Of a DNA stretch of 7,235 nucleotides, positions 1 through 7,101 are shown in pieces (position 1 is the first letter of the stretch; the number at the start of each line of letters is the position of its first letter). The notes beneath the pieces are model-generated. The model worked only from the letters and a program-made list of their open reading frames with translations. It had not been told where the DNA came from and did not search any database. A program made the position numbers and the translations under genes. Where the stretch lies: the NCBI GenBank assembly GCA_029907055.1, contig JARYMO010000072.1, positions 1 to 7,235 of the forward strand, written 5' to 3'. The DNA comes from Syntrophomonadaceae bacterium. GTDB taxonomy: Bacteria; Bacillota; Syntrophomonadia; Syntrophomonadales; Syntrophothermaceae.

Positions 1-1029
1 GTTGCGGATGGACTTGGCCCTCGCTTCCCCGATGCCTTCGACGTCGTCCAGCTGTTCTATGGTGGCCCGCAGGATTGCCGGGAAGTCCCCGAACGCCTCC
101 ACCAGGTTGTCTATGATGGCGGCGGGGATGCGAGGGAGTTTCTGCAGGAGCCGGTACCCGCGGGGCGAAACGTGTTGCTCCAGAGCGCTGGCGGATGCAC
201 CGAGGCCCAGGGCCCGTGCAGCCGCCAGTGAATCGGAGGAATCGTCCTCGATGCACTTCATCAGGGAGCTCAACACCTCGGCGGCATTGCGCGCCGGGGC
301 GCGGGCGTAGTCCTTGACAATGAGAAACGCCTCTTCTTCAACCCCGGCCAGCATCTCTTCCAGCTGCATGCGCACCAAGCGCCCTTCGCTGCCCAGTTCC
401 ACGATGTAGTTGTCGATCTCCTGCCCCACGCTCAGCACCATCATCGCGCGGCGCAGCACACGACACACGTCTCCTACCGTAACCATGCCCTCGAACTCCA
501 ACCCGCCCAACCGCGCCAGATCCTGGTCGAGCACGCTGCGGTACTTGCCCAGCGTCTGCAGGGCCTGGTTGGCCTTGGCCAGTATGGTTCCAATGTCACG
601 CAACACGTAGCTGGCATTGCCCTGGTACAGGGTGACCAGCCCCCGGCGCTGGGAAATCGCGATGACCAGGGCCCCGGTCTGCCTGGCCACTCGCTCCGCG
701 GTGCGGTGACGGATGCCGGTTTCACTGGAGGGCAGGCCAGGGTCAGGGACCAACTGTGCATTGGCCACCAGGATGCGGCTGGCATCATCGTTCATGATGA
801 TTGCTCCGTCCATCTTGGCCAACTCGTACAGGCTGGCCGGAGAATACTCGCAGTCGAGTCGAAACCCTCCACTGACCAGCGCCATCACCTCGGGGCTGTC
901 CCCCACGACGATGAGGGCTCCCGTCTTGGCCTTGAGGATGTTCTCCAGTCCCACCCTCAGCAGGGTGCCTGGTGCCACCAACTGCAGCGCCCTCTGCATG
1001 CCGAACCCGACAAACCCCTCGCCCTTCAC
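1..1029 (-). CDS. disA: DisA, diadenylate cyclase and DNA-integrity scanning protein (3' end cut by window edge)
   Basis: Makes cyclic di-AMP from two ATP and, in the family, scans DNA for branched structures; c-di-AMP output falls at lesions and delays sporulation or growth. I translated 343 codons from a GTG start to the window edge with no stop. The DAC domain spans about residues 15-145, with the catalytic DGA motif at 74-76 and the RHRT motif at 107-110, both intact, so the cyclase should be active. A helical linker follows. The C-terminal helix-hairpin-helix segment (LDDVEGIGEARAKSIRN, 327-343) reaches the edge. Family members are about 350-360 residues, so only some 10-17 residues should be missing. 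GTG at 1029 was chosen because a GGAGGA site lies 7 nt upstream and it leaves an N-terminal lead before the conserved APGT motif similar to that of B. subtilis DisA. It starts 16 nt after the radA stop, so it is probably co-transcribed with radA. The identification is firm; the exact start is less so, since ATG at codon 11 is possible. Confidence 0.96.
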   Translation of the reverse strand, partial: MKGEGFVGFGMQRALQLVAPGTLLRVGLENILKAKTGALIVVGDSPEVMALVSGGFRLDCEYSPASLYELAKMDGAIIMNDDASRILVANAQLVPDPGLPSSETGIRHRTAERVARQTGALVIAISQRRGLVTLYQGNASYVLRDIGTILAKANQALQTLGKYRSVLDQDLARLGGLEFEGMVTVGDVCRVLRRAMMVLSVGQEIDNYIVELGSEGRLVRMQLEEMLAGVEEEAFLIVKDYARAPARNAAEVLSSLMKCIEDDSSDSLAAARALGLGASASALEQHVSPRGYRLLQKLPRIPAAIIDNLVEAFGDFPAILRATIEQLDDVEGIGEARAKSIRN

Positions 1030-1036
1030 CCTCGAT

Positions 1037-1045
1037 TCCTCCACC
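1037..1045 (-). promoter_or_regulatory. Ribosome binding site of disA
   Basis: The minus strand reads GGTGGAGGA directly after the radA stop codon, 7 nt before the GTG chosen as the disA start. It is a strong Shine-Dalgarno match and is the main reason for choosing GTG over a later ATG. Its position right at the radA stop suggests translation coupled to radA. Confidence 0.8.
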
Positions 1046-2386
1046 TCATCGGATGACCTCCAGCATCTCTCTCAGGGTTGCCACTTCCACCAGTCCCATC
1101 TCTCGGTTCACACTCGCGTCCATCCTGGCCCCAACCGGAACCACCGCCCGCGCAAAGCCCAGTTTCATGGCTTCGCGCACCCGTGGCTCCATTGCCGGCA
1201 CCGGGCGGACTTCCCCAGTGAGGCCAATCTCGCCGATGAACACCATGTCGGCAGGCACCGATTCATCGCGCAGTCCCGAGGCAATGGCCGCTGCTACCCC
1301 CAGGTCTACAGCCGGATCACGCAGGAAGAACCCCCCCGCCACCTTTACGTACACGTCGCTGGAAGCCAGGCTCAGTCCTCCCCGGCGGTCGAGCACTGCC
1401 ACCAGCAGGGCCAGCCGGTTCTGGTCCAAGCCGGATACCATTCGGCGCGGATACCCGAAGGTGCACGGCGCCACCAATGACTGCACCTCGACCAGCAGGG
1501 GACGGGTGCCTTCGTAACTGACCACCACCGCGGTGCCGGTGCCCTGTCCTTGCCTGCCCGACAGCAGCGCCTCGGAAGGATTGGCGACCTCCACGATTCC
1601 CTTCGCCGCCATTTCCAGCACTCCCACCTCATCGGTGGAGCCAAAGCGATTCTTGACCGCCCGCAACAGGCGGAATCCCTGTGCCTTCTCCCCTTCGAAG
1701 TACACTACCGTGTCCACCAGGTGCTCCAGCACCTTCGGTCCGGCGATGACTCCTTCCTTGGTGACGTGCCCAACCAGGAAGAACGCGGTGTTAGTGCGCT
1801 TGGCCATCTCCATGATGCGTGCCGCACATTCGCGGAGCTGCGCGACCGTGCCCGGGACCGATGACAGCCCCGGGGACGAGATGGTCTGGATGGAATCCAC
1901 CACCACCACCCGCGGCCGCAGAGTCTGCAGATAGCCGGTCAGCGCCTCCACGTTCTGCTCGTTGCTCAGGTGGATGTGAGGGCTGTCGATGCCCAGCCGC
2001 AAGGAACGCATCCGAATCTGGGCCAGAGACTCCTCCCCGGAAACGTAGAGCACCGGCCGGGAAGCGGCCGCTATCCGCTGGGCAACCTGGAGGAGCAGCG
2101 TGGATTTCCCGATGCCGGGATCTCCCCCGATGAGCACCAGCGATCCTGGCACCACTCCCCCGCCCAGCACGCGGTCGAACTCGGCAATCCCGCTGGTGAA
2201 GCGCACCACTGCCTCGTCGGCAACCGCGGTGAGCGGCACCGGCATCGCAGCGGTCGGCTGGTTCCTGCCTGTAGCCACGACCTCTTCGTCCAGGCTGTTC
2301 CAACTCCCACAGCCTGGACACCTGCCCAACCATTTCACCGAGTCATACCCGCACTGGCGGCATACGAACCTGACTTTGCTGCTCAT
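1046..2386 (-). CDS. radA: RadA/Sms, DNA repair and recombination ATPase
   Basis: RadA is a RecA-like, DnaB-like ATPase that drives branch migration of recombination intermediates, working with RecA in the cytoplasm. The 446-residue protein has the usual family length and layout. An N-terminal C4 zinc finger has CRQC at 9-12 and CPGC at 23-26. The RecA-like core has Walker A GGDPGIGKST at 87-96 and a Walker B strand VVVDSIQT at about 161-168. The RadA-specific KNRFGS motif is at 245-250. The C-terminal Lon-protease-like domain (about 280-446) includes the segment SSDVYVKVAGGFF near 342-354. All key motifs are intact. The ATG start sits just before the zinc finger, as is usual, with an AGGTGA-type site 4-5 nt upstream. 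A 137-nt gap with a hairpin separates it from clpC, so it may have its own promoter. It is followed closely by disA; in B. subtilis RadA and DisA interact functionally. Confidence 0.98.
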   Translation of the reverse strand: MSSKVRFVCRQCGYDSVKWLGRCPGCGSWNSLDEEVVATGRNQPTAAMPVPLTAVADEAVVRFTSGIAEFDRVLGGGVVPGSLVLIGGDPGIGKSTLLLQVAQRIAAASRPVLYVSGEESLAQIRMRSLRLGIDSPHIHLSNEQNVEALTGYLQTLRPRVVVVDSIQTISSPGLSSVPGTVAQLRECAARIMEMAKRTNTAFFLVGHVTKEGVIAGPKVLEHLVDTVVYFEGEKAQGFRLLRAVKNRFGSTDEVGVLEMAAKGIVEVANPSEALLSGRQGQGTGTAVVVSYEGTRPLLVEVQSLVAPCTFGYPRRMVSGLDQNRLALLVAVLDRRGGLSLASSDVYVKVAGGFFLRDPAVDLGVAAAIASGLRDESVPADMVFIGEIGLTGEVRPVPAMEPRVREAMKLGFARAVVPVGARMDASVNREMGLVEVATLREMLEVIR

Positions 2387-2387
2387 T

Positions 2388-2408
2388 ACCTCACCTGTTA
2401 AAAGTATA
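2388..2408 (-). promoter_or_regulatory. Possible radA promoter -10 box and ribosome binding site
   Basis: On the minus strand TATACT (2408-2403) matches the sigma-A -10 consensus at 5 of 6 bases, followed by the AGGTGAGGT site (2396-2388) and the radA ATG. No convincing -35 box lies 17 bp upstream (TGGAGG, 3 of 6) and there is no TGn extension. If used, the leader would be only about 10 nt, which is unusually short. The alternative is that radA is expressed by readthrough from clpC. The Shine-Dalgarno part is more secure than the promoter part. Confidence 0.4.
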
Positions 2409-2470
2409 CTATGTGGAAAACCGTTCCTCCACCGTCTTTATGGGGCCGATGGCAGCCGCCGCACCTGCGC

Positions 2471-2510
2471 AGACAAGGCAACGGCCGGCGCCGCTGCGCC
2501 GGCCGTTGCC
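2471..2510 (-). terminator. Probable intrinsic terminator after clpC
   Basis: A perfect inverted repeat, GGCAACGGCCGGCG (2477-2490) with its complement at 2497-2510, extends by one further C-G pair to a 15-bp stem with a 4-nt loop. It begins 13 nt past the clpC stop. On the minus strand it is followed by TTGTCT, a weak U-tract; on the plus strand no T-run follows. It therefore fits a terminator or attenuator for the ctsR-mcsA-mcsB-clpC transcript. The poor U-tract leaves room for partial readthrough into radA-disA. The rest of the 137-nt clpC-radA gap shows only the radA promoter candidate. Confidence 0.68.
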
Positions 2511-2523
2511 GCCGGGGTTCGTC

Positions 2524-5025
2524 TCAGCTGGCCGGGTGGGTAGCGGTGACGCGAACCTTGCCGTCCTCCACGTCCACCACGATGGTATCACCAGGCTGCA
2601 CCCGCCGTGCGATGATCTCTTCCGACACCGAATCCTCCACTGCGCGCTGGATGGCCCGCTTGAGCGGTCGCGCCCCGAACACCGGGTCGTAGCCCTGTGC
2701 GATGATGTGTTGCTTGGCTGCCTCGGTTACCTCCAGGGCGAACCCCTGCTCGTGCAGGCGCGTGCGCAAGTCCTTGATGAGCAGTTCGAAGATCTGTTTG
2801 AGCTCATCGGTGGTGAGACTGTGGAACACGATGACCTCGTCCAGCCGGTTGAGAAACTCCGGGCGGAACGTCGCCTTCATTTTCTCCATGACCTGTTCCT
2901 TCATTCTCTCGTAGTCCTGCTGCTCTCCCGCCTCCCGGCGGAACCCCAGGCTGCGCTCGCGGCGAAGGCTTTCCGCACCCACGTTGGAGGTCATGATGAT
3001 AACGGTGTTGCGAAAGTCGACCGTCCTCCCCTTGCCGTCCGTGAGCCGTCCATCATCGAGCACCTGCAGGAGGATGTTGAACACGTCAGGATGGGCTTTC
3101 TCGATCTCGTCCAGCAGGATCACCGAGTACGGTTTGCGCCGCACGCGCTCCGTCAGCTGCCCGCCTTCCTCGTACCCCACGTATCCCGGCGGCGACCCGA
3201 TGATGCGCGCCACCGTGTGCTTCTCCATGTACTCCGACATGTCCAGACGAATGAGTGAACTCTCGCTCCCGAAGAGCGCCTCGGCCAGAGCCCGGGCCAA
3301 CTCGGTCTTCCCCACTCCAGTCGGTCCCAGGAAGACGAAGGAGCCTATGGGGCGCTTGGGGTCCTTGAGCCCGGCCCGTGCCCGTCTGACCGCCCGCGCC
3401 ACCGCCCTCACCGCCTCGTCCTGTCCCACCACCCGCTGGTGCAAAACCTCTTCCAGCCGCGCCAGTCGCTCGCTCTCCGCCTCCGCCATCTGCGCCACCG
3501 GGACGCCGGTCCAGGCTGACACCACCGACGCAATCTCTTCCGCCGTGACCACTCCGCTCTCCACGCTGCGCCGGCTCACCCACTCGCGCCGCAGTCTTTC
3601 CACTTCATCCCGCAGGCGCTGCTCCTCGTCGCGCATCCGCGCTGCGGTCTCGTACTCCTGGCCCATGATGGCCTCTTCCTTTTCCTTGATGATCTCCTCC
3701 AGCCTGGCTTCGGCGGCCTTGAGCTCCTCCGGGACCACGTAGTTGCGCAGGCGCACCTTGGAAGAGGCCTCGTCGATGAGGTCTATTGCCTTGTCAGGCA
3801 GGAAGCGATCCGAAATGTAGCGCGCCGAGAGGTTTGCCGCGGCAACGATGGCTTCGTTGGTGATCTTCACCGCGTGGTGTGCCTCGTACCGGTCGCGCAG
3901 GCCCTTGAGAATCTCGATCGTCTCCTCCACGCTGGGTTCTTCCACCATGATGGGCTGGAAGCGTCGCTCCAACGCGGCGTCCTTCTCAACATGCTTGCGG
4001 TACTCTTCCAGGGTGGTGGCCCCCACGCACTGGAATTCTCCACGCGCCAGGGCAGGCTTGAGGATATTGGCCGCATCAATGGCCCCCTCCGCAGCACCCG
4101 CTCCCACAATGGTGTGCAGCTCGTCGATGAACACGATGATGTCCCCGGCAGCACGGATTTCGTTGACCACCTTGGTCAAACGGTCCTCGAACTCGCCACG
4201 GTACTTGGTGCCGGCGACCATGGTTGAGAGGTCCAGCACCACCACCCTCTTGTCGGCCAGGATTTCCGGCACCCGGTTCTCGACGATTCGTTGCGCGAGC
4301 CCCTCCACGATGGCCGTCTTCCCCACCCCGGGATCGCCGATGAGAACAGGGTTGTTCTTGGTGCGGCGGGACAGGACCTGCACCACGCGTTCGATTTCCT
4401 TCTCGCGCCCGATGACCGGGTCCAGCTTCTGTTCGCGGGCCATCTGGGTCAGGTCACGGCTGTAGTTGTCCAGCACCGGGGTCTTACTCTTCGCCCGATT
4501 CCGCCGCGAAGGAGCCACTGGCTGACCGGGGACCGCTTTCCCTTCCCCTGCCGCCTCGGCCCCGGCGGCAGCGTTGCCTTCCGACCCGAGCAGCAGCATG
4601 ACCTGGGCGCGCACGTCGTCCAGTTTGATTCCCATGCCGCTAAGCACCTGGGCTGCAACACCCTCTTCCTCGCGGATGACCGCCAGGAGCAGGTGTTCGG
4701 TGCCCACGTAACTGACTCCCTGCAGCTGAGCTTCATCAAAGGCGAGGTTGAGCACCTTCTTGGCTCGGGGGGTGATGGGAAGGTCGCCGCCGGTGCCTTC
4801 GCGCCTGCCTGCACCTTGTCCCCCCAACACCGACTTGATGGCTTCCCGTACCTGATCCAGGTCCACTCCCAGAGCCAGGATGGCTCTAGCCCCTACCCCT
4901 TCCCCTTCACGGATAAGCCCCAGCAGGATGTGCTCGGTGCCAACGGCTGCATGGCCCATTTCCCGGGCTTCCTCTTGGGCATTGATGATAGCCCGTTGTG
5001 CCCTCTGCGTGAAGCGTCGCAACAT
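2524..5025 (-). CDS. clpC: ClpC, AAA+ unfoldase of the ClpCP protease
   Basis: ClpC is a Hsp100 unfoldase that takes arginine-phosphorylated or adaptor-delivered proteins and threads them into ClpP. The 833-residue protein, numbered from the ATG at 5025, shows the full ClpC layout. The Clp N repeats carry GTEH at residues 29-32 and again at 108-111. AAA domain 1 has Walker A GDPGVGKT at 230-237, pore loop KYRG at 274-277 and Walker B VFIDEL at 298-303. A middle domain with a UVR-like coiled coil lies near 449-478. AAA domain 2 has Walker A GPTGVGKT at 567-574, pore loop GYVG at 614-617 and Walker B LLDEIEK at 637-643. A ClpP-docking LGF tripeptide is at 693-695. The UVR/middle domain marks it as ClpC rather than ClpA or ClpB. 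The linker between N domain and D1 (about 147-185) is Ala/Gly- and then Arg/Lys-rich and longer than in B. subtilis ClpC (810 residues). An upstream in-frame TTG at 5046 would add seven residues but overlaps the Shine-Dalgarno, so the ATG is preferred. Confidence 0.98.
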   Translation of the reverse strand: MLRRFTQRAQRAIINAQEEAREMGHAAVGTEHILLGLIREGEGVGARAILALGVDLDQVREAIKSVLGGQGAGRREGTGGDLPITPRAKKVLNLAFDEAQLQGVSYVGTEHLLLAVIREEEGVAAQVLSGMGIKLDDVRAQVMLLLGSEGNAAAGAEAAGEGKAVPGQPVAPSRRNRAKSKTPVLDNYSRDLTQMAREQKLDPVIGREKEIERVVQVLSRRTKNNPVLIGDPGVGKTAIVEGLAQRIVENRVPEILADKRVVVLDLSTMVAGTKYRGEFEDRLTKVVNEIRAAGDIIVFIDELHTIVGAGAAEGAIDAANILKPALARGEFQCVGATTLEEYRKHVEKDAALERRFQPIMVEEPSVEETIEILKGLRDRYEAHHAVKITNEAIVAAANLSARYISDRFLPDKAIDLIDEASSKVRLRNYVVPEELKAAEARLEEIIKEKEEAIMGQEYETAARMRDEEQRLRDEVERLRREWVSRRSVESGVVTAEEIASVVSAWTGVPVAQMAEAESERLARLEEVLHQRVVGQDEAVRAVARAVRRARAGLKDPKRPIGSFVFLGPTGVGKTELARALAEALFGSESSLIRLDMSEYMEKHTVARIIGSPPGYVGYEEGGQLTERVRRKPYSVILLDEIEKAHPDVFNILLQVLDDGRLTDGKGRTVDFRNTVIIMTSNVGAESLRRERSLGFRREAGEQQDYERMKEQVMEKMKATFRPEFLNRLDEVIVFHSLTTDELKQIFELLIKDLRTRLHEQGFALEVTEAAKQHIIAQGYDPVFGARPLKRAIQRAVEDSVSEEIIARRVQPGDTIVVDVEDGKVRVTATHPAS

Positions 5026-5031
5026 GCGTTT

Positions 5032-5039
5032 CCCTCCTT
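5032..5039 (-). promoter_or_regulatory. Ribosome binding site of clpC (decides the start)
   Basis: The minus strand reads AAGGAGGG ending 6 nt before the ATG at 5025. It lies in the 17-nt gap after the mcsB stop. An upstream TTG (5046) would place this site inside the coding region, and the residues it would add (REGGKR) are simply the translated Shine-Dalgarno. The ATG giving MLRRFTQRAQ matches the family N terminus. Confidence 0.88.
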
Positions 5040-5042
5040 CCC

Positions 5043-6110
5043 TCAACGGGTTCCTGTCAAGCGACTGCGAATGACCTCGGCCCGTTTCAGGTCCCTCTCC
5101 AGGGCGCCGAGCTCTCGCCCCGCCGCCTGCTGGAGGTGCGCAGGCCCGATGGCCACCATCAGTTCGTTCAAGGTGGGGGCTTCGGCCGGTGGAACGATGC
5201 CCAGGTCGATGCCCAGCCGCACATCCGAGAGCAAGGACAGCGCCTCCGCCGAGGACACCATCCGGGCGTGTGTAAGCACTCCAAAGGCCCTCAGAACCTT
5301 GTCCTCCAACTGCAGCCGCGCCTCCTGCATCAGGCGCGACCGCAGCAGCCGCTCCTGCTCGACTATCTGCGCCACGACGGTTCCCAGGTTCGCGATAATC
5401 TCTTCCTCGCTGAGTCCCAGCGTGACCTGGTTGGAGATCTGGTACAGGCGGCCTGCGGCCTCGCTCCCCTCACCATACATGCCACGCACGGTCAGTCCCA
5501 GCTGGGAGATGCTCTGAAACATCGGACTGGCCTGGTTGGTGAGCGCCGTGGCCGGCAGGTGCAGCATGACCGAGGCCCGCATGCCAGTTCCCACATTGGT
5601 GGGGCAGGCCGTCAGGTAACCGCGCTTCTCGTCGAAGGCGTAGTCCAGCGTCTGCTCGAGGGCGTTGTCGGCCTGCTCCGCCCAGGCATAGGCCTGCCGC
5701 AGCTGCAGGCCGGAGAGGATGCACTGGATGCGCAGGTGATCTTCTTCGTTCACCATGATGGCCAGCGCCCCCTGTTCGTCCACCGCCACGCCGCGCAGCT
5801 CGGTGCCGCTTTCTGCGAACTCGGGGCTGATGAGGTGGCGCTCCACCAGCATCCTGCGCTCCACCGGGTTCAAGTGGCTCATCGGGACCAGCTGCAGGCC
5901 TTCCACTATGGTGCCCTGCCCACCGGCCAGCGCCCGCTCGACGCTACGCATTACCGTCAGGGCCGCCGATTCGTCCATCAGGTGTGGGAACGGTATGCCC
6001 GTCAGGTTGCGGGCCAGGCGCACGCGACTGGTGATGACCACGTCGGACTCCGGTCCCGAGGCGCTCATCCAGTGGACCCGTTGCTTGTTCAGGAACGCCT
6101 TGATGCTCAT
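5043..6110 (-). CDS. mcsB: McsB, protein arginine kinase
   Basis: McsB phosphorylates arginine side chains on damaged or unfolded proteins and on CtsR, marking them for ClpCP. It needs McsA for full activity. The 355-residue protein is a phosphagen-kinase fold of normal length. The nucleotide-binding segment SRVRLARNLTGIPFPH is at 28-43, the substrate-loop region NEEDHLRIQ at 121-129, the conserved cysteine motif CPTNVGTGMRAS at 169-180 (Cys169 corresponds to the essential Cys167 of B. subtilis), and the RGMYGEGSEA stretch at 209-218. RDLKRA at 339-344 fits the RDxxRA motif that forms the allosteric phosphoarginine pocket in bacterial McsB. There is no N-terminal phosphagen-kinase domain, which is typical of McsB as opposed to creatine or arginine kinases. 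The ATG overlaps the mcsA stop (ATGA); a GAGGGGGG site lies about 11 nt upstream, somewhat far, so translation is probably coupled to mcsA. Confidence 0.97.
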   Translation of the reverse strand: MSIKAFLNKQRVHWMSASGPESDVVITSRVRLARNLTGIPFPHLMDESAALTVMRSVERALAGGQGTIVEGLQLVPMSHLNPVERRMLVERHLISPEFAESGTELRGVAVDEQGALAIMVNEEDHLRIQCILSGLQLRQAYAWAEQADNALEQTLDYAFDEKRGYLTACPTNVGTGMRASVMLHLPATALTNQASPMFQSISQLGLTVRGMYGEGSEAAGRLYQISNQVTLGLSEEEIIANLGTVVAQIVEQERLLRSRLMQEARLQLEDKVLRAFGVLTHARMVSSAEALSLLSDVRLGIDLGIVPPAEAPTLNELMVAIGPAHLQQAAGRELGALERDLKRAEVIRSRLTGTR

Positions 6111-6634
6111 GGCTGCGCCTGCCCCCCCTCGAAGCGGGCGTCCCGCTCCCGCTCCAACTCCTTGAGCCGGTCGCGCAGGTCGGCAGCTCGTTCGTACTCC
6201 TCGGCCTGTACCGCTGCCTGTAGCTGTTGCTTTAGCGCGTCAATGCGTTGCAGCAACCGGTAGCGTTCGCCGCTGCGCACCGGCACCCGCCCCACGTGGC
6301 GGCTGTTCCCGTGAATCCTGCGCAGGATCGGCTCGATTTCTTCCTCGAAGGTTTCGTAGCAGCGCCCGCACCCCAGGCGCCCCTTCTGACGCACCTGCTG
6401 GAAGGTCATTCCACACCCCGGGCAGGTCTTGAGATCCCCTGTCGCCGGCGCCGAGGCGCCGCCAAAGAAGCTCCCCAGCAGCTTGGACAGGGTAAGCCCG
6501 ACGTCGAATTTCATGCTGCCGCTCTGGACCTTGGCCGAGCATTCTTCGCACAGGTGCCGTTCCACCTTGACACCATTCGTCACCTGGGCGATGTGGACGG
6601 TTGCCGGCCTCTGCTTGCAGTCATCACAGTACAT
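6107..6634 (-). CDS. mcsA: McsA, zinc-binding activator of McsB
   Basis: McsA binds and activates the kinase McsB and helps release CtsR under stress, including heavy-metal stress. The 175-residue protein has four CxxC motifs: CDDC 3-6, CEEC 29-32, CPGC 71-74 and CGRC 89-92, enough for two zinc sites. A C-terminal UVR-type coiled coil (about 127-161, with EEYERAADLRDRLKEL) resembles those in UvrB, UvrC and the ClpC middle domain. All eight cysteines are present. The ATG at 6634 places the first CxxC at residue 3, as is usual in the family, and has an AGGGGGAG site (6646-6639) 4 nt upstream. The gene overlaps the end of ctsR by 11 nt and the start of mcsB by 4 nt, which supports tight co-translation of the three regulators. 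The identification rests on motifs plus gene order and is firm. Confidence 0.96.
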   Translation of the reverse strand: MYCDDCKQRPATVHIAQVTNGVKVERHLCEECSAKVQSGSMKFDVGLTLSKLLGSFFGGASAPATGDLKTCPGCGMTFQQVRQKGRLGCGRCYETFEEEIEPILRRIHGNSRHVGRVPVRSGERYRLLQRIDALKQQLQAAVQAEEYERAADLRDRLKELERERDARFEGGQAQP

Positions 6635-7088
6635 GATTCTCCCCCTGTCGCGGCGCGATCTCCAGTGCTCTCAGCGCCGCAGCCAAGAGGCGGCCGCGCA
6701 ATGCCGCCCCCTCGCTGCCGCCCAACCCGAGTACCGACTCTCCGAGCAACGTCCTCAGCAGGCGTGCTTCCCTCTCGGTCACGCTTCCCCGTCGCTCGAG
6801 TGCCTCCACTAATGCCAGCGCCTCCGTTTCCCCCACGCCTTCCCCTCCTGAAGTCGGCGGGAGGGCCCGGACACGGGTGATACGCAGGTATCCCTTTCCT
6901 CCGCGGCGGCTCTGGATGATGAACCCCCGGTCGGGAGTGAATCGGGTGGCCAGCACGTAGGAAATCTGCGACGGCACACAACCGAAAGTCTCCGCCAGCT
7001 CTATCCTCTGTACTTCCAGGCTGTCATCAGACGAGCGGTCAAGCAACACCCTGAGGTACTGTTCGATTCGATCGGCCAGGCTCCTCAT
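6624..7088 (-). CDS. ctsR: CtsR, transcriptional repressor of class III heat-shock genes
   Basis: CtsR is a dimeric winged-helix repressor of clp genes. It is inactivated by heat through its glycine-rich wing loop and removed by the McsA/McsB/ClpCP route. At 154 residues it has the same length as B. subtilis CtsR. The N-terminal helix-turn-helix covers about 5-50 (ADRIEQYLRVLL, then VQRIELAETFGCVPSQISYVL). The wing carries RRGGKGYLRI at 61-70, where most described members have a run of four glycines; the third glycine is replaced by Lys65. The C-terminal helical domain (about 85-150, with ALERRGSVTEREARLLRTLL) is the McsB/ClpC-contact region of the family. The ATG at 7088 is preceded by GGGGAG about 8 nt upstream. 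A triple CtsR operator sits directly upstream, so autoregulation is very likely. It is the first gene of the operon and overlaps mcsA by 11 nt. Confidence 0.96.
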   Translation of the reverse strand: MRSLADRIEQYLRVLLDRSSDDSLEVQRIELAETFGCVPSQISYVLATRFTPDRGFIIQSRRGGKGYLRITRVRALPPTSGGEGVGETEALALVEALERRGSVTEREARLLRTLLGESVLGLGGSEGAALRGRLLAAALRALEIAPRQGENHVL

Positions 7089-7101
7089 GGCTCCAACTCC
7101 C

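Noticed and set aside
2413..3258. 281-codon plus-strand frame starting in the clpC-radA gap near a plus-strand TATACT
   Set aside because: The TATACT arises because AGTATACT is self-complementary. The frame has no Shine-Dalgarno and lies antisense to the conserved end of clpC.
5026..5046. Seven-residue N-terminal extension of ClpC from a TTG start
   Set aside because: The extension is the translated Shine-Dalgarno and spacer. The ATG at 5025 gives the family N terminus.
4291..5517. 408-codon open frame on the plus strand opposite clpC and mcsB
   Set aside because: It is antisense to two clearly conserved genes, lacks recognisable motifs, has low-complexity Arg/Ser/Pro/His-rich composition, and is explained by GC-rich codon bias.
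5136..6263. 375-codon plus-strand open frame opposite mcsB and mcsA
   Set aside because: It is a shadow of mcsB in a fixed frame, with His/Gln/Arg-rich composition and no domain or convincing ribosome binding site.
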